Assembly: GCF_012844225.1 (NCBI RefSeq)
Contig: NZ_JABAGQ010000001.1
Span: 372,001-436,000 of the forward strand
Origin: Rhodococcus sp. 105337
GTDB taxonomy: Bacteria > Actinomycetota > Actinomycetes > Mycobacteriales > Mycobacteriaceae
DNA length: 64,000 nt
Direction of reading: 5' to 3'
Below are positions 17,420 to 26,968 of the stretch, in pieces (the first letter of the stretch is position 1; every line of letters begins with the position of its first letter). The notes below the pieces were generated by a model, which was not told the origin of the DNA, made no database searches, and worked only from the letters and a program-made list of their open reading frames with translations. Position numbers and translations under genes: made by a program.

Positions 17420-18918
17420 GCCAATGCTCCCGTCAAGGTCGGCAGCGTGGGGCGGTCCCTCATCATCGAGAGCAGCCCATCGACGTCGATGTGCTCGTCG
17501 ATCATGTCGGCGAGGACGTCGAGCCGCGCCTCGCGTTGTGCGGCGAAATTCACTGCGCCCGTGTGCACCTCGCGGCCTGCCGCGGCGGCAACCTCGTGTA
17601 ACCACGCCGCGCGCAGTGCGTCGCCCTCCAGGGTGCCGTGCCACATGGTGCCGAACACGTTGCCTCGCCGGGCACCACCGAGGAACTCGTCGTCGCCACC
17701 GGCACAGATGCGTCCGTGATGGATCTCGTAGCCCGTCGCCTCTGCTCCGAGCGCCGAGCCGGCCGGTAGCCGCAGCACTTTACGGCGGCCGAATTCCGTT
17801 CTCACAGCGAGTAGTCCGAGCCCTCGGGCCCGCGCACCCGGCGTTCCTTCGATGCCGTGGGGGTCGACGATGTCATGGCCGAGCATCTGGAATCCCCCAC
17901 AGATGCCCAGAACCGAGCCGCCCCGCTGTGCATGGTCGACGATGGCCCTGTCGAGGCCACGCGCACGGAGCCAGGCAAGGTCTGCGAGTGTCGCGCGAGT
18001 ACCGGGCACGATCACGACATCCGCGCCCGCGAGCGTGCGCGGATCGTCGACGAACCGCACTCGTACATCCGGTTCGAGGCACAAGGCGTCGACATCGGTG
18101 AAATTACTGATGCGCGGCAACATCACGACAGCGATGGTGAGCGCACCGTCGCCGGGGTGGCTCGGACGCGATGTCAATGCGAGGGAATCCTCGGAGTCCA
18201 GCCACAGATCGCGCTGCCACGGCAGCACCCCGAGCACCGGCCGTCCGGTCAGCGCCGACAACGAGTCCAGGCCCGGTTTCAGCAGAGCGGCATCGCCGCG
18301 GAACTTGTTGATCACGAAGCCGCGTACCAGCTGCTGATCGGCGGCATCGAGGAGCGCGAGCGTGCCGTACATCGACGCGAAGACCCCACCGCGGTCGATG
18401 TCACCGACGAGAATCGTCGGAAGTGAGCCGTGTTGCGCCAGACCCATATTGACGTAATCGTGCGCACGGAGATTGATCTCGGCGGCACTGCCCGCACCCT
18501 CGCACACGACCACGTCGAACCTGGCGCGGAGGTCGTCCAGTGCCGAGAATGCCGCGTCGGCGAGGTGCTGACGGCCACCCGCGAATTCACCAGCTTCGAG
18601 AGTTCCCGCCGGTTGTCCCAGCACCACTACGTGGCTGCGACGGTCGCTGCCGGGTTTGAGGAGTACCGGATTCATGGCCGGTTCCGGAGTCACGCGGGCG
18701 GCGATCGCCTGAACCCATTGCGCACGGCCGATTTCGACACCCGCACCGGTGTCGGGGTCGATCGTGACCATGGAGTTGTTGGACATGTTCTGCGCCTTGT
18801 ACGGCGCGACCGTCAGACCGCGCCGCGATAGTGCGCGACAGATCCCGGCGGTGACCACCGACTTTCCGGCGTCCGAGGTCGTCCCGGCAACCAGCAGACC
18901 GCACGCCGTGCTCACCAC
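17416..18918 (-). CDS. cobQ: Adenosylcobyric acid synthase CobQ
   Basis: 500 residues, the usual CobQ length. It amidates carboxylates b, d, e and g of adenosylcobyrinic acid a,c-diamide using glutamine and ATP. The N-terminal dethiobiotin-synthetase-like domain has P-loop GTTSDAGKS and the conserved PYKAQNMSNNS. The C-terminal glutaminase has GICGGFQMLG (catalytic Cys) and GYEIHHGR (catalytic His). Two adjacent in-frame GTG codons (18918 and 18915) could start it. Neither has a strong ribosome binding site. Confidence 0.95.
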   Translation of the reverse strand: MVSTACGLLVAGTTSDAGKSVVTAGICRALSRRGLTVAPYKAQNMSNNSMVTIDPDTGAGVEIGRAQWVQAIAARVTPEPAMNPVLLKPGSDRRSHVVVLGQPAGTLEAGEFAGGRQHLADAAFSALDDLRARFDVVVCEGAGSAAEINLRAHDYVNMGLAQHGSLPTILVGDIDRGGVFASMYGTLALLDAADQQLVRGFVINKFRGDAALLKPGLDSLSALTGRPVLGVLPWQRDLWLDSEDSLALTSRPSHPGDGALTIAVVMLPRISNFTDVDALCLEPDVRVRFVDDPRTLAGADVVIVPGTRATLADLAWLRARGLDRAIVDHAQRGGSVLGICGGFQMLGHDIVDPHGIEGTPGARARGLGLLAVRTEFGRRKVLRLPAGSALGAEATGYEIHHGRICAGGDDEFLGGARRGNVFGTMWHGTLEGDALRAAWLHEVAAAAGREVHTGAVNFAAQREARLDVLADMIDEHIDVDGLLSMMRDRPTLPTLTGALA

Positions 18919-19069
18919 GCCGTGACCACGAGGCGGCGCGGCGCGCGCTCGGTCAGGAACGTGAAAGCCCGTCCGAGTGCCGTCCGGAACGTGACCACGA
19001 TGATCGCGGCGACCGCACGAGAACGCGAGTTCAACCTGTCACCCGGGCATGGGTAAGAACAACCACGGC

Positions 19070-19222
19070 AACCTCCTGGGATTTCGCGTCCCATCCGAAA
19101 GCCATGCGCCGAGGGAGTTTTCTGGCTTCCGAAAGAGGTAATGCTCTCGGTTACAGTGGCGCGACCGCTCCGGTATCCCACCGGATTGCCTACACCTCGG
19201 CACATGCGTACCGGGGTACCTT
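19070..19222 (-). promoter_or_regulatory. Cobalamin riboswitch upstream of cobQ-cobK
   Basis: On the minus strand: GTAGGCAATCCGGTGGGATA, GCGCCACTGTAACCGAGAGC, CGGAAGCCAGAAAACTCCC and a 3' CCAGGAGG element. These are the conserved boxes in order. About 150 bases separate the last box (about 19073) from the cobQ GTG, far more than at the other three switches here. That gap leaves room for an expression-platform terminator or a small gene, but I could not define either. Confidence 0.85.
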
Positions 19223-19258
19223 GGCATCACCGACACATCCTGTCAAGAGTGCGCGAGA

Positions 19259-19804
19259 ATGGCTCTCGTGCCCCGCCTGTTTCTGATCTCCCATGCGTCC
19301 ACCGAGGCGCAACGCGTCGTTGCCTTTCCCAGCGACGAGCCCGTCTCCGACCGAGGACGACGGGAACTGACGAGGGCAACTGCGCCGGTCACCGACCGCG
19401 CACTCACTGCGCCGGAACTACGGACAATCGAAACGGCGGCAGCACTGGGCCTGTCCGCAGCCGTGGAACCACTACTACGCGACCTGGATTTCGGGCGGTG
19501 GACCGGCAGGACGATGGAAGAGGTCCCCGAATCGGGTCTCGCTGTATGGCTCGGCGATCCGGAATCCGCCCCGCACGGAGGAGAGTCCATCCACGACCTG
19601 ATCGTGCGTGCGGGCACCTGGCTCACGTCACTGATGGATTCGCCGGAACGCATCGTCGCGGTGACGCACGCCGCTGTGGTGCGGGCAGCGACGCTGTGCG
19701 CGCTCGGTGCGCCCGCGTCGGCGTTCTGGCGCGTCGATGTCCGTCCCCTCGCTGTAACCCGCCTCGACGGGAGGGACGGTCGCTGGAACCTGCGGTTGGG
19801 ATGA
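19259..19804 (+). CDS. Histidine phosphatase family protein, possible corrinoid phosphatase
   Basis: 181 residues of the phosphoglycerate-mutase-like fold. Family features are LISHAST near the N-terminus where RHG/RHA is usual, LRTIETAAALG, LDFGRWTGRTMEEV and VTHAAVVRAA with the second histidine. The arginine of the RHG motif is a serine here, so activity is uncertain. Its place beside cobQ suggests an alpha-ribazole or adenosylcobalamin phosphatase role, by analogy with CobC of Salmonella. That is inference only. The start may be ATG 19259 or GTG 19268. Confidence 0.72.
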   Translation: MALVPRLFLISHASTEAQRVVAFPSDEPVSDRGRRELTRATAPVTDRALTAPELRTIETAAALGLSAAVEPLLRDLDFGRWTGRTMEEVPESGLAVWLGDPESAPHGGESIHDLIVRAGTWLTSLMDSPERIVAVTHAAVVRAATLCALGAPASAFWRVDVRPLAVTRLDGRDGRWNLRLG

Positions 19805-19808
19805 ATCG

Positions 19809-20738
19809 CTACCAGGTCACGTCCTGCTCGCAACGCCGGCCGTCGACCGTTCCCTCGACCTGCACGGTCGCGTGCTCGAGGCCGTGCGACGACAAGGTGG
19901 TGCGCGCCGAATCGAGGATCCACTGGGGATCGTGGTCGCTCACGAGGTGCACAGTCGCGACGTCCATGCCGGTGGTCAGCGTCCACACATGCAGGTCGTG
20001 TACTCCGCACACCCCCGGCAGCGCCGCGAGATCCAGGCGCAGCGCCTCGACATCGAGGTGGGCGGGCGAGGCCTGGGTGAGGATCCGCAGCGATGCCGCC
20101 GCGAGACGCAACGCGCGAGGGATCACCCACAGGGAAATCAGGACGCCGACGACGACGTCGGCGAGGGTCCACCCGAACACGAGTACCAGACCTCCCGCGA
20201 CGAGAACGCCGACGCTGCCGACCGTATCGGCGAGCACCTCCGTGTAGGCGCCGCGCACGGCGAGGCTGTCCTCGACATCGGTGCGCAGCATCGCCATCAC
20301 GACGAGGTTCGCGATGAGACCTGCCAGCGCGGTGAGGATCATCGGCAGTCCCGGCACTTCGGGCGAGTCGCCGATACGGCCGATCGCCTCGTAGAAGACC
20401 CAGCCCGCAACGCCGAGCAGCAGGACGGCGTTGACCATCGCGGTGAGTACCTCGGCACGGTGCCACCCGAAGGTGCGGGCCGCAGCGGCGCTCCCCCGGC
20501 GCGCGAGCACCAGCGCGACCAGCCCCATCGCGACACCGACGACGTCGGTGAGCATGTGCCCCGCATCGGCGAGCAGTGCGAGCGACCCGATCCACAGTCC
20601 GACACCGGCCTCGAGCACGAGGAAGGCCAGCAGGATGCCGAGTGCGATCGCCATCCGCTTGATGATCGTCGGAGACGGCCCTGCGCTGCCGCCGTGTCCG
20701 TGGCCTACGCCGTGTGAATGTCCGTGACCGGAGCCCAT
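19809..20738 (-). CDS. Cation diffusion facilitator metal exporter
   Basis: 309-residue CDF (CzcD/ZitB-like) transporter that exports divalent metal by H+ antiport. It starts with a His-rich segment, MGSGHGHSHGVGHGHGG, typical of Zn/Co exporters. Six membrane segments follow, with the metal-site motif HMLTD in TM2 and the matching EVLADTVGSVGV in TM5, then a cytoplasmic domain with HDLHVWTL. ATG at 20738 has GGAAGGAGGGCC before it. An inverted repeat lies 35 bases upstream of the start. Location beside the cobalamin regulon makes Co2+ a possible substrate; Zn2+ is equally likely. Confidence 0.9.
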   Translation of the reverse strand: MGSGHGHSHGVGHGHGGSAGPSPTIIKRMAIALGILLAFLVLEAGVGLWIGSLALLADAGHMLTDVVGVAMGLVALVLARRGSAAAARTFGWHRAEVLTAMVNAVLLLGVAGWVFYEAIGRIGDSPEVPGLPMILTALAGLIANLVVMAMLRTDVEDSLAVRGAYTEVLADTVGSVGVLVAGGLVLVFGWTLADVVVGVLISLWVIPRALRLAAASLRILTQASPAHLDVEALRLDLAALPGVCGVHDLHVWTLTTGMDVATVHLVSDHDPQWILDSARTTLSSHGLEHATVQVEGTVDGRRCEQDVTW

Positions 20739-20772
20739 GGCCCTCCTTCCGGGGTCCCGGCCATCGTATGCA

Positions 20773-20790
20773 TGAATGCGCATGTATTCA
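20773..20790. promoter_or_regulatory. Palindrome upstream of the CDF exporter; possible ArsR/SmtB-type operator
   Basis: TGAATGCGCATGTATTCA is an imperfect 18-base palindrome with TGAAT/ATTCA arms, 35 bases upstream of the exporter ATG. ArsR/SmtB metal sensors bind TGAA-N-TTCA-like repeats, so this is a candidate metal-responsive operator. No ArsR gene is seen in the window. Confidence 0.4.
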
Positions 20791-20813
20791 ACGGCTAGGT
20801 CCACCGGGGTGAG

Positions 20814-21956
20814 TCAGGACTCCGGTTCGTAGGCGGGCCGCTCGACAGTAGGAGGCAACGTCGCGATCGCCGAGATGCGTTTGAGCCCGGCTACCTGCAA
20901 CAAGTCGACGAGCAACGAGCGCATCTGCGCGAAGACCACCGTCGCCGACACACCCGCTCCCTCGACGAGGTCGGGGCTCATCCTCTTCGCCACACGGCGC
21001 AGCACTCTCGCGGCCGCGGCTTGGTCGGGCTGGTCCCCCGGCTCTGCGAGAACCATCTCGCGGAGCACGTCGACCGCGTCTGCCAGTTGGTCGAACTGCG
21101 AGACCAGCCGGGGATCGAGGATCTCGTCGTCGCGCACGAGGGTGAGCGACCGCCGGGCGAGCACCCGAACGTTGCGCATCGCATGGTCGATCGGGTCTGC
21201 CGCGGCCGTCAGCACCGCGAGGCGCTTCCGGCTGTTCCAATACAACGGCGAAATCCGGCTGATTTCCCGGCCACCCTTGATATGCGTCCGCATCGCATCG
21301 ATGGCCTGCTGGGTCGCGCGGGCCTGTCGAAGCGCCTCCTCGATCGGCTTCGGATTGTTTTCGACCAGTCCGGCTTCTACTTTGCGCAGAACATCCGCGG
21401 CGGTCCCGAGAATCTCGGCGGCGTTGCGACGCGCGCGGCGCACCGGGTGGGTGGGGACCAGTGCAACTACCGCGATCCCCACCAGACCCCCCACGAGCGC
21501 GTCGACCATTCGATCGAACCCACCCGCTTCACCGGGCGGGAGGAGCGTCGCGACCAGCACGGCCGAGTTACCCGCCTGGATCGCAAAGATCGGGCCGCTG
21601 TTGAGCGCGACCGCCGTGGCCATCGCCATGGCGACGACCAGCGCGATCTGCCACGGTCCGGATCCGATCAGCGAGACGATCAGGTCACCGACACCGATCC
21701 CCACGGTGACACCGCACACCAACTCGACGCTGCGGCGCAGCCGTGCGCCGAGAGACAGGCCGAGTGACACCACCGCCGCGATCGGCGCAAAGAAGGGTGT
21801 CCCGTGATGGATGACGTCCTTGGCCACCCACCACGCGAGACCCGCGGCGAGAGCGCACTGCACGATCGGCAGCGCGGAAGACCGCAGGCGTTGGCCGGAC
21901 GACTTCAGGCGCTCCCGCGCACCGGCGCGAGAGGGGAAGCGCCTACTCGACGCCAA
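20814..21956 (-). CDS. FUSC-family (aromatic acid exporter-like) membrane protein
   Basis: About 380 residues. The N-terminal half has several closely spaced hydrophobic helices, including VVSLGLSLGARLRRSVE and GSGPWQIALVVAMAMATAVA, as in FUSC/DUF939 proteins. The C-terminal half is a helical cytoplasmic domain (about 200-360). No ATG or GTG suits the start. TTG at 21956 is the best in-frame choice (GGAAG 3 bases upstream); it would overlap the upstream DUF3151 gene by 14 bases. Substrate is unknown; the family is linked to export of aromatic acids. Membership is fairly sure, the start is not. Confidence 0.75.
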   Translation of the reverse strand: MASSRRFPSRAGARERLKSSGQRLRSSALPIVQCALAAGLAWWVAKDVIHHGTPFFAPIAAVVSLGLSLGARLRRSVELVCGVTVGIGVGDLIVSLIGSGPWQIALVVAMAMATAVALNSGPIFAIQAGNSAVLVATLLPPGEAGGFDRMVDALVGGLVGIAVVALVPTHPVRRARRNAAEILGTAADVLRKVEAGLVENNPKPIEEALRQARATQQAIDAMRTHIKGGREISRISPLYWNSRKRLAVLTAAADPIDHAMRNVRVLARRSLTLVRDDEILDPRLVSQFDQLADAVDVLREMVLAEPGDQPDQAAAARVLRRVAKRMSPDLVEGAGVSATVVFAQMRSLLVDLLQVAGLKRISAIATLPPTVERPAYEPES

Positions 21957-22359
21957 GTGCTTCCGCCGCGCGGGGATCGCAGTCCTCGAGAAGATCGAGG
22001 CAGCGTGCGTGCTCGTCCGTCTCGCCGATCGCTTTCGCGGCCGTGGCGAGAGCAGCGACGCACCGCAGGAAGCCGCGGTTCTGTTCGTGGCTGTAGGGAA
22101 CGGGACCGTAACCCTTCCACCCGTTCCGGCGGAGTTGGTCGAGACCACGGTGGTAACCGGTGCGGGCGTACGCGTAGGCGGCAATGGTGTCGCCGCGTTC
22201 GTGTGCGGCTTCCGCCAGATATGCCCATGCGATCGAGGCAGTGGGGTGCTCGGCCGCGACCTTCGCCGGGTCCTCACCGTTGAGCAGCGCCGACTCCGCC
22301 TCGTCGTCGCCGGGAAGGAGGGTGGGCTGGGGTCCGAGAAGATCACCGAATGACGTCAT
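21943..22359 (-). CDS. DUF3151 family protein
   Basis: 138-residue soluble protein of an actinobacteria-specific conserved family. It starts MTSFGDLLGPQPTLLP and carries HPTASIAWAYLAEAA, AYAYARTGYHRGLDQLRRNGWKG and VPYSHEQNRGFLRCVAAL, which read as TPR-like helices. No catalytic motif is visible and no function is known to me. It overlaps or abuts the membrane gene downstream and is divergent from the gene at 22437. In mycobacteria and relatives this family lies near fba, as it does here. Confidence 0.85.
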   Translation of the reverse strand: MTSFGDLLGPQPTLLPGDDEAESALLNGEDPAKVAAEHPTASIAWAYLAEAAHERGDTIAAYAYARTGYHRGLDQLRRNGWKGYGPVPYSHEQNRGFLRCVAALATAAKAIGETDEHARCLDLLEDCDPRAAEALGVE

Positions 22360-22436
22360 GGGCCCATTCTGCCCGTCTCACCTCCGCGGTCGATAGGCTG
22401 CCCGGGAAACCCATCCGTCGAACGAGGTGCAGGCGC

Positions 22437-23600
22437 GTGCCCGATCCGAACAACGAAGACCCCACCGACCAGAAACCGACCGACAAGCCGACGTCCACCG
22501 ACGCCGGATCCGCGACCACGCACGACAATTCCTCGACGCGTCGCGGCGACACCGCCGACGGACCAGCCGAGCCCGGTACGACCCCCGAAGCCGAGACCGC
22601 CGAGGTCCCCACGTCCGAGAAGGCAGGGGCGGACGACACAGCAGCGGCAGCGGCAGACGACACGGCAGCGGCGGACGAGCCGACGGTCCCCGAAAAGCCC
22701 ACGCCGGCCGAGAAGCCGTCGGCCGTCGAGGAAACCCCGCCCGTCGACAAAGCCCCCGCCGAGGAAACCCCGGTTGTCGAGGAAACCCCGGCCGCCGAGC
22801 AGACGCCTTCGACCGAACACGCGCCTCCCGCGGAGCAAGAGCCTCCCGTCGAGGAAACCCCGCCCGCCGAGCACAAGGTGACCGTCGAAGACCCGCCGAC
22901 CGAGCGATTCTCCCAGGTTGTACCGGAAGGCGACCGCGCGCCGGGAGCCGGCGACGTCGAGAAACCCTCGCGGCCGGCACCGGATCCCGCGCCGGCTCCC
23001 GACGCGGCGGATGCCCCGACGGTGCAGATCCCGGTCACCGCGCACGTTCCGAAGCCGCCTCCGGCGCGCATTCCGCCCCGAAGCGCTCAGCCACAGCCTG
23101 TGCGTCCCGAACCGGCACCGGTCGAACTGCAGCCCTCCCCGACGCGGATTCCTCCGTCCGGGGACAACGACCGCAGGCGCAGGAGGATCGCTGCCGGCAT
23201 CGGGGTGATCGTTCTCGTGGCGGTGGTGGCAGCCGTCGCGCTCGCCGTCTTCCTGCAGAACCGTTCGGACAACAGTCCCGAGAGCCGTATCCGGGCGAGC
23301 ATCGGTACGTTCGTGCAGGGCCTTGCCGACGGGGATCTCGAGACGCTGCGCGCGTCCACCTGCGGGTCGCTCGCCGACTTCTATTCGTCGGTCGATCCGG
23401 TGGAGTTCGACAGCATCCACGACCTCGCGGTGCAGGAGGGCTCGATCCCGGTGGTGACGAGCGTCGACCGCATCCAGATCACGGACAGCACAGCCATCGC
23501 CCAGGTCACCGCGCACACGACGCGCAGCCCGGCGGATGTCACCGACCGCACCTTCGATCTCGCGCTCGTCGGCGACGAGTGGAAGGTCTGCAGCGAGTAA
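22437..23600 (+). CDS. Membrane-anchored protein with long Pro/Glu-rich N-terminus and NTF2-like C-terminal domain
   Basis: 387 residues. The first 245 or so form a cytoplasmic disordered region rich in Thr, Glu, Pro and Ala, with degenerate repeats of the type (V/A)EETP. A single membrane helix follows near 250-270 (IAAGIGVIVLVAVVAAVALAVF). The outer domain of about 110 residues (SPESRIRASIGTFVQGLADG…DEWKVCSE) resembles the NTF2-like/DUF4878 folds common in mycobacteria. GTG at 22437 has GAGG 9 bases upstream. It ends just before a strong hairpin. Function unknown. Confidence 0.8.
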   Translation: MPDPNNEDPTDQKPTDKPTSTDAGSATTHDNSSTRRGDTADGPAEPGTTPEAETAEVPTSEKAGADDTAAAAADDTAAADEPTVPEKPTPAEKPSAVEETPPVDKAPAEETPVVEETPAAEQTPSTEHAPPAEQEPPVEETPPAEHKVTVEDPPTERFSQVVPEGDRAPGAGDVEKPSRPAPDPAPAPDAADAPTVQIPVTAHVPKPPPARIPPRSAQPQPVRPEPAPVELQPSPTRIPPSGDNDRRRRRIAAGIGVIVLVAVVAAVALAVFLQNRSDNSPESRIRASIGTFVQGLADGDLETLRASTCGSLADFYSSVDPVEFDSIHDLAVQEGSIPVVTSVDRIQITDSTAIAQVTAHTTRSPADVTDRTFDLALVGDEWKVCSE

Positions 23601-23610
23601 TCCCGGGTAC

Positions 23611-23655
23611 AACGCGAACGGGGCGCCGACAGAGTGTCGGCGCCCCGTTCGCGTT
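23611..23655. terminator. Bidirectional hairpin terminator between convergent genes
   Basis: A perfect 21-base inverted repeat around a GAG loop (arms 23611-23631 and 23635-23655) lies between the stop at 23600 and the fba stop at 23686. There is no U-tract, which is common for actinobacterial terminators. Confidence 0.85.
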
Positions 23656-23685
23656 GCACCGGATGGTGCGAACCGGTATTCGCGA

Positions 23686-24723
<1,038 letters not shown>

Positions 24724-24798
24724 AGCGGCTGTCCTCCAGTGAGAAGTCGATCGGCACCCCGCCTGGGTGTGGCAGGTGCCCTTGTTGTCCTTGCAGTA

Positions 24799-24810
24799 TG
24801 TCAACTGACA
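24799..24810. promoter_or_regulatory. Short palindrome in the fba promoter region
   Basis: TGTCAACTGACA is a perfect 5-2-5 inverted repeat, 76 bases upstream of the fba GTG. It overlaps a TTGACA-like element on the minus strand (reads CAGTTGACATAC). It could be a regulator site or chance. Confidence 0.3.
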
Positions 24811-24901
24811 CGCCCGGTTCATACCCGGGCCGGGTTCCGCCCGATCCCGGCCGACGTGTTGCGATTCGGGCCGCCACTCCCGCAGCGGTACCCTGGCGAA
24901 C

Positions 24902-25648
24902 GTGACTTTGGTAGAAGCCTCGGAATCTGTGACCAATCTGGCCCTGTTGCCCGGGTTTCTGGACCCCGTCAACCTCCTGAATTCGTTCGGCACCTGGATG
25001 CTCATCGGCCTGCTGGTCGTGGTGTTCATCGAGTCGGGTCTGCTGTTCCCGCTCCTCCCCGGCGACTCCCTGTTGTTCACCGCGGGTCTGATCGCGGCGG
25101 CGAAGTCCGCGGAGGTGGAGCCCTTCGCGCCGCTGTGGGTGCTGATGGTGACGATTCCGATCGCAGCGGTCCTCGGCGACCAGGTCGGGTACCTCATCGG
25201 CACCAAGGGCGGCGCCAAGCTGTTCAAGAGCGACGACGCGAAGCTCTTCAAGAAGAGCTATCTCGACGAGTCGCACCGCTTCTTCCTGCGGCACGGCCCG
25301 GCGATGATCTTCCTGGCACGCTTCGTGCCGATCGTGCGCACCTACGCGCCGCTCGTCGCCGGTGCCGCGAAGATGCCGTACCGGGTGTTCATCACCTACA
25401 ACGTCATCGGCGGCATCGTGTGGGGCGCGGGCGTGACCCTGCTGGGTTACCTGCTCGGCCAGATCACGTTCATCGCCGACAACGTCGACTACATCTTCCT
25501 GCTGATCGTGTTCGTGTCGGTGCTGCCGATCCTCAACGAGGTCGTCAAGCGCTTCCTCGCGTCGCGTCGCAGTCCCGCTGCCGCCGCCGCGGTCGACGAT
25601 TCCGAGCCGGCCACGATGCCCATCCCGCGCACCACCCCGGGCAAGTAA
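24902..25648 (+). CDS. DedA family membrane protein
   Basis: 248-residue integral membrane protein of the DedA/SNARE-associated family (undecaprenyl-phosphate or phospholipid translocation, pH and envelope homeostasis). Family marks are FIESGLLFPLLPGDSLLF, FLARFVPIVRTYAPLVAG (the conserved F.R..P..R.…AG motif) and NVIGGIVWG. Four to five membrane segments are visible. GTG at 24902 is the first start and has a weak ribosome binding site; GTG ten codons later is an alternative. It is followed by a strong hairpin. Confidence 0.92.
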   Translation: MTLVEASESVTNLALLPGFLDPVNLLNSFGTWMLIGLLVVVFIESGLLFPLLPGDSLLFTAGLIAAAKSAEVEPFAPLWVLMVTIPIAAVLGDQVGYLIGTKGGAKLFKSDDAKLFKKSYLDESHRFFLRHGPAMIFLARFVPIVRTYAPLVAGAAKMPYRVFITYNVIGGIVWGAGVTLLGYLLGQITFIADNVDYIFLLIVFVSVLPILNEVVKRFLASRRSPAAAAAVDDSEPATMPIPRTTPGK

Positions 25649-25662
25649 CCCTCAGAGACCGA

Positions 25663-25709
25663 GAAAGGTGGTTTCCGTCCCCGAGCACCGGGGACGGAAA
25701 CCACCTTTC
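25663..25709. terminator. Bidirectional hairpin terminator
   Basis: A perfect 20-base inverted repeat (25663-25682 and 25690-25709) with a 7-base loop lies between the DedA stop (25648) and the GH76 stop (25729), serving both convergent genes. Confidence 0.85.
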
Positions 25710-25728
25710 GTGTCTGTGCGGTCGGGAT

Positions 25729-26871
25729 CTACGAACCCGCGGGCTTCGACGCCCGCTCGGCGGCGACGGCATGGGCGGCCTCCATCAGCATCCAGCCACC
25801 GAGTTGCACCGACAGATCGCGCTCGGCGACCGCCGACCCGCGCACCGAGCCGTGGGAGAACTGCGCGATGGCCGCACCGAATCCGGGAAGACGGGCCTGC
25901 CGCGTCCAGTCTTCGCCGAAGAGCGGGAGTTCCTCGACCTGCAACCGGTTCTCCCACGCGGCCTCGGCCGACGCCAGCACGATCCGCGCCGCGGTGTTGC
26001 GAGCGCGCACATCGTCGTTGTCGTGCACGGGCAGCGTCGTCGCGACCATCGCGAGGTACCGGGTGAGAATCCCGTTGAACAGTCCGCCGTCGCCTCCCCC
26101 GCCCCCCGCGACCACGCTCCGTTCGGTGAGGTTGTCGTCGACCGCCTCGACGAGACGATGCACGCGTTCCCGGTGCCTGGCGTCACCGAGTTGCACGGCA
26201 AGTTCGGTCTCGAGGCCGAGAGTGGCGCCCTGGCAGTAGCTGTACACCGCGCGCTCGTGCACGCCGTTACGGATGCCGTCGAGGACGAGGCCGGTCTCGG
26301 GATCCACGAGCGTCTCGTCGATCCAGTCCGCCATTTCCTGAGCACGCCACACCTTGCCGGCGCGAGCGAGCAGGAGCGCCGCGGGAGCATTCGCCGGAGC
26401 GTTGAAGAAGTCGTCACGACGGCGCCACGGGATGCCGCCGCCCTGCTCGGGAGCCCACGCGCCGGACAACTCCCCGACCAGCGTCGTGATCGCCGAGCGG
26501 TGGTCGACGTACACGTGACGCTGGGCTCGCTCGAGCGAGAGGCCGAGCCAGGCCATGTCGTCGAAGTAGTTGTTGGTCCAGCCCGACAGGTTGCGAATGC
26601 GGTGGGCACGGGTGAGCCGGACGACACGACGCCGTCGACGCGGCGTGGCGTCGCGTTCGGCGGCGTCGACAGCCAGGTCGATCAGGTGCGCCTGCCACCA
26701 GTAGTGCCACGTTCCGAAGAGCCGTTCACGACGTGCGGCGGGCCATCCGACCACGCCCAGCGCCGTTCCCGGCAGTGCCCACAGCCTGCGTACGTGGCGT
26801 GACATCACAGCAGTCTCCGCAGCGTCTGCACGCTCCGACCACTGCTCGGGCACAACGTTCATCATCCTCAT
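25729..26871 (-). CDS. Glycoside hydrolase family 76 protein (alpha-1,6-mannanase-like)
   Basis: About 380 residues with an (alpha/alpha)6-barrel pattern. GH76 marks are WTNNYFDDMAWLGLSL with the catalytic Asp pair, IPWRRRDDFFNAPANAPAALLLAR, and YSYCQGATLGLETEL. The family cleaves alpha-1,6-mannan; a role in mannan, lipomannan or arabinomannan turnover would fit a mycolate actinomycete (inference). No signal peptide is visible, so it looks cytoplasmic. The start is uncertain: ATG 26871, 26865 and 26862 are all in frame behind GTGGGATGAGG. Confidence 0.85.
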   Translation of the reverse strand: MRMMNVVPEQWSERADAAETAVMSRHVRRLWALPGTALGVVGWPAARRERLFGTWHYWWQAHLIDLAVDAAERDATPRRRRRVVRLTRAHRIRNLSGWTNNYFDDMAWLGLSLERAQRHVYVDHRSAITTLVGELSGAWAPEQGGGIPWRRRDDFFNAPANAPAALLLARAGKVWRAQEMADWIDETLVDPETGLVLDGIRNGVHERAVYSYCQGATLGLETELAVQLGDARHRERVHRLVEAVDDNLTERSVVAGGGGGDGGLFNGILTRYLAMVATTLPVHDNDDVRARNTAARIVLASAEAAWENRLQVEELPLFGEDWTRQARLPGFGAAIAQFSHGSVRGSAVAERDLSVQLGGWMLMEAAHAVAAERASKPAGS

Positions 26872-26968
26872 CCCACACTGCCTGCATAGCCCCCGCAACG
26901 GCACCGCGAGGTGCCCGACTCTTCATCCGCGTTCGGGCCGTCGGTGTTACCTCACCGTGGTGAGATCG

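Noticed and set aside
18912-19205. 97-codon minus-strand frame over the cobQ leader
   Set aside because: Its first half is riboswitch sequence and no internal start has a ribosome site.
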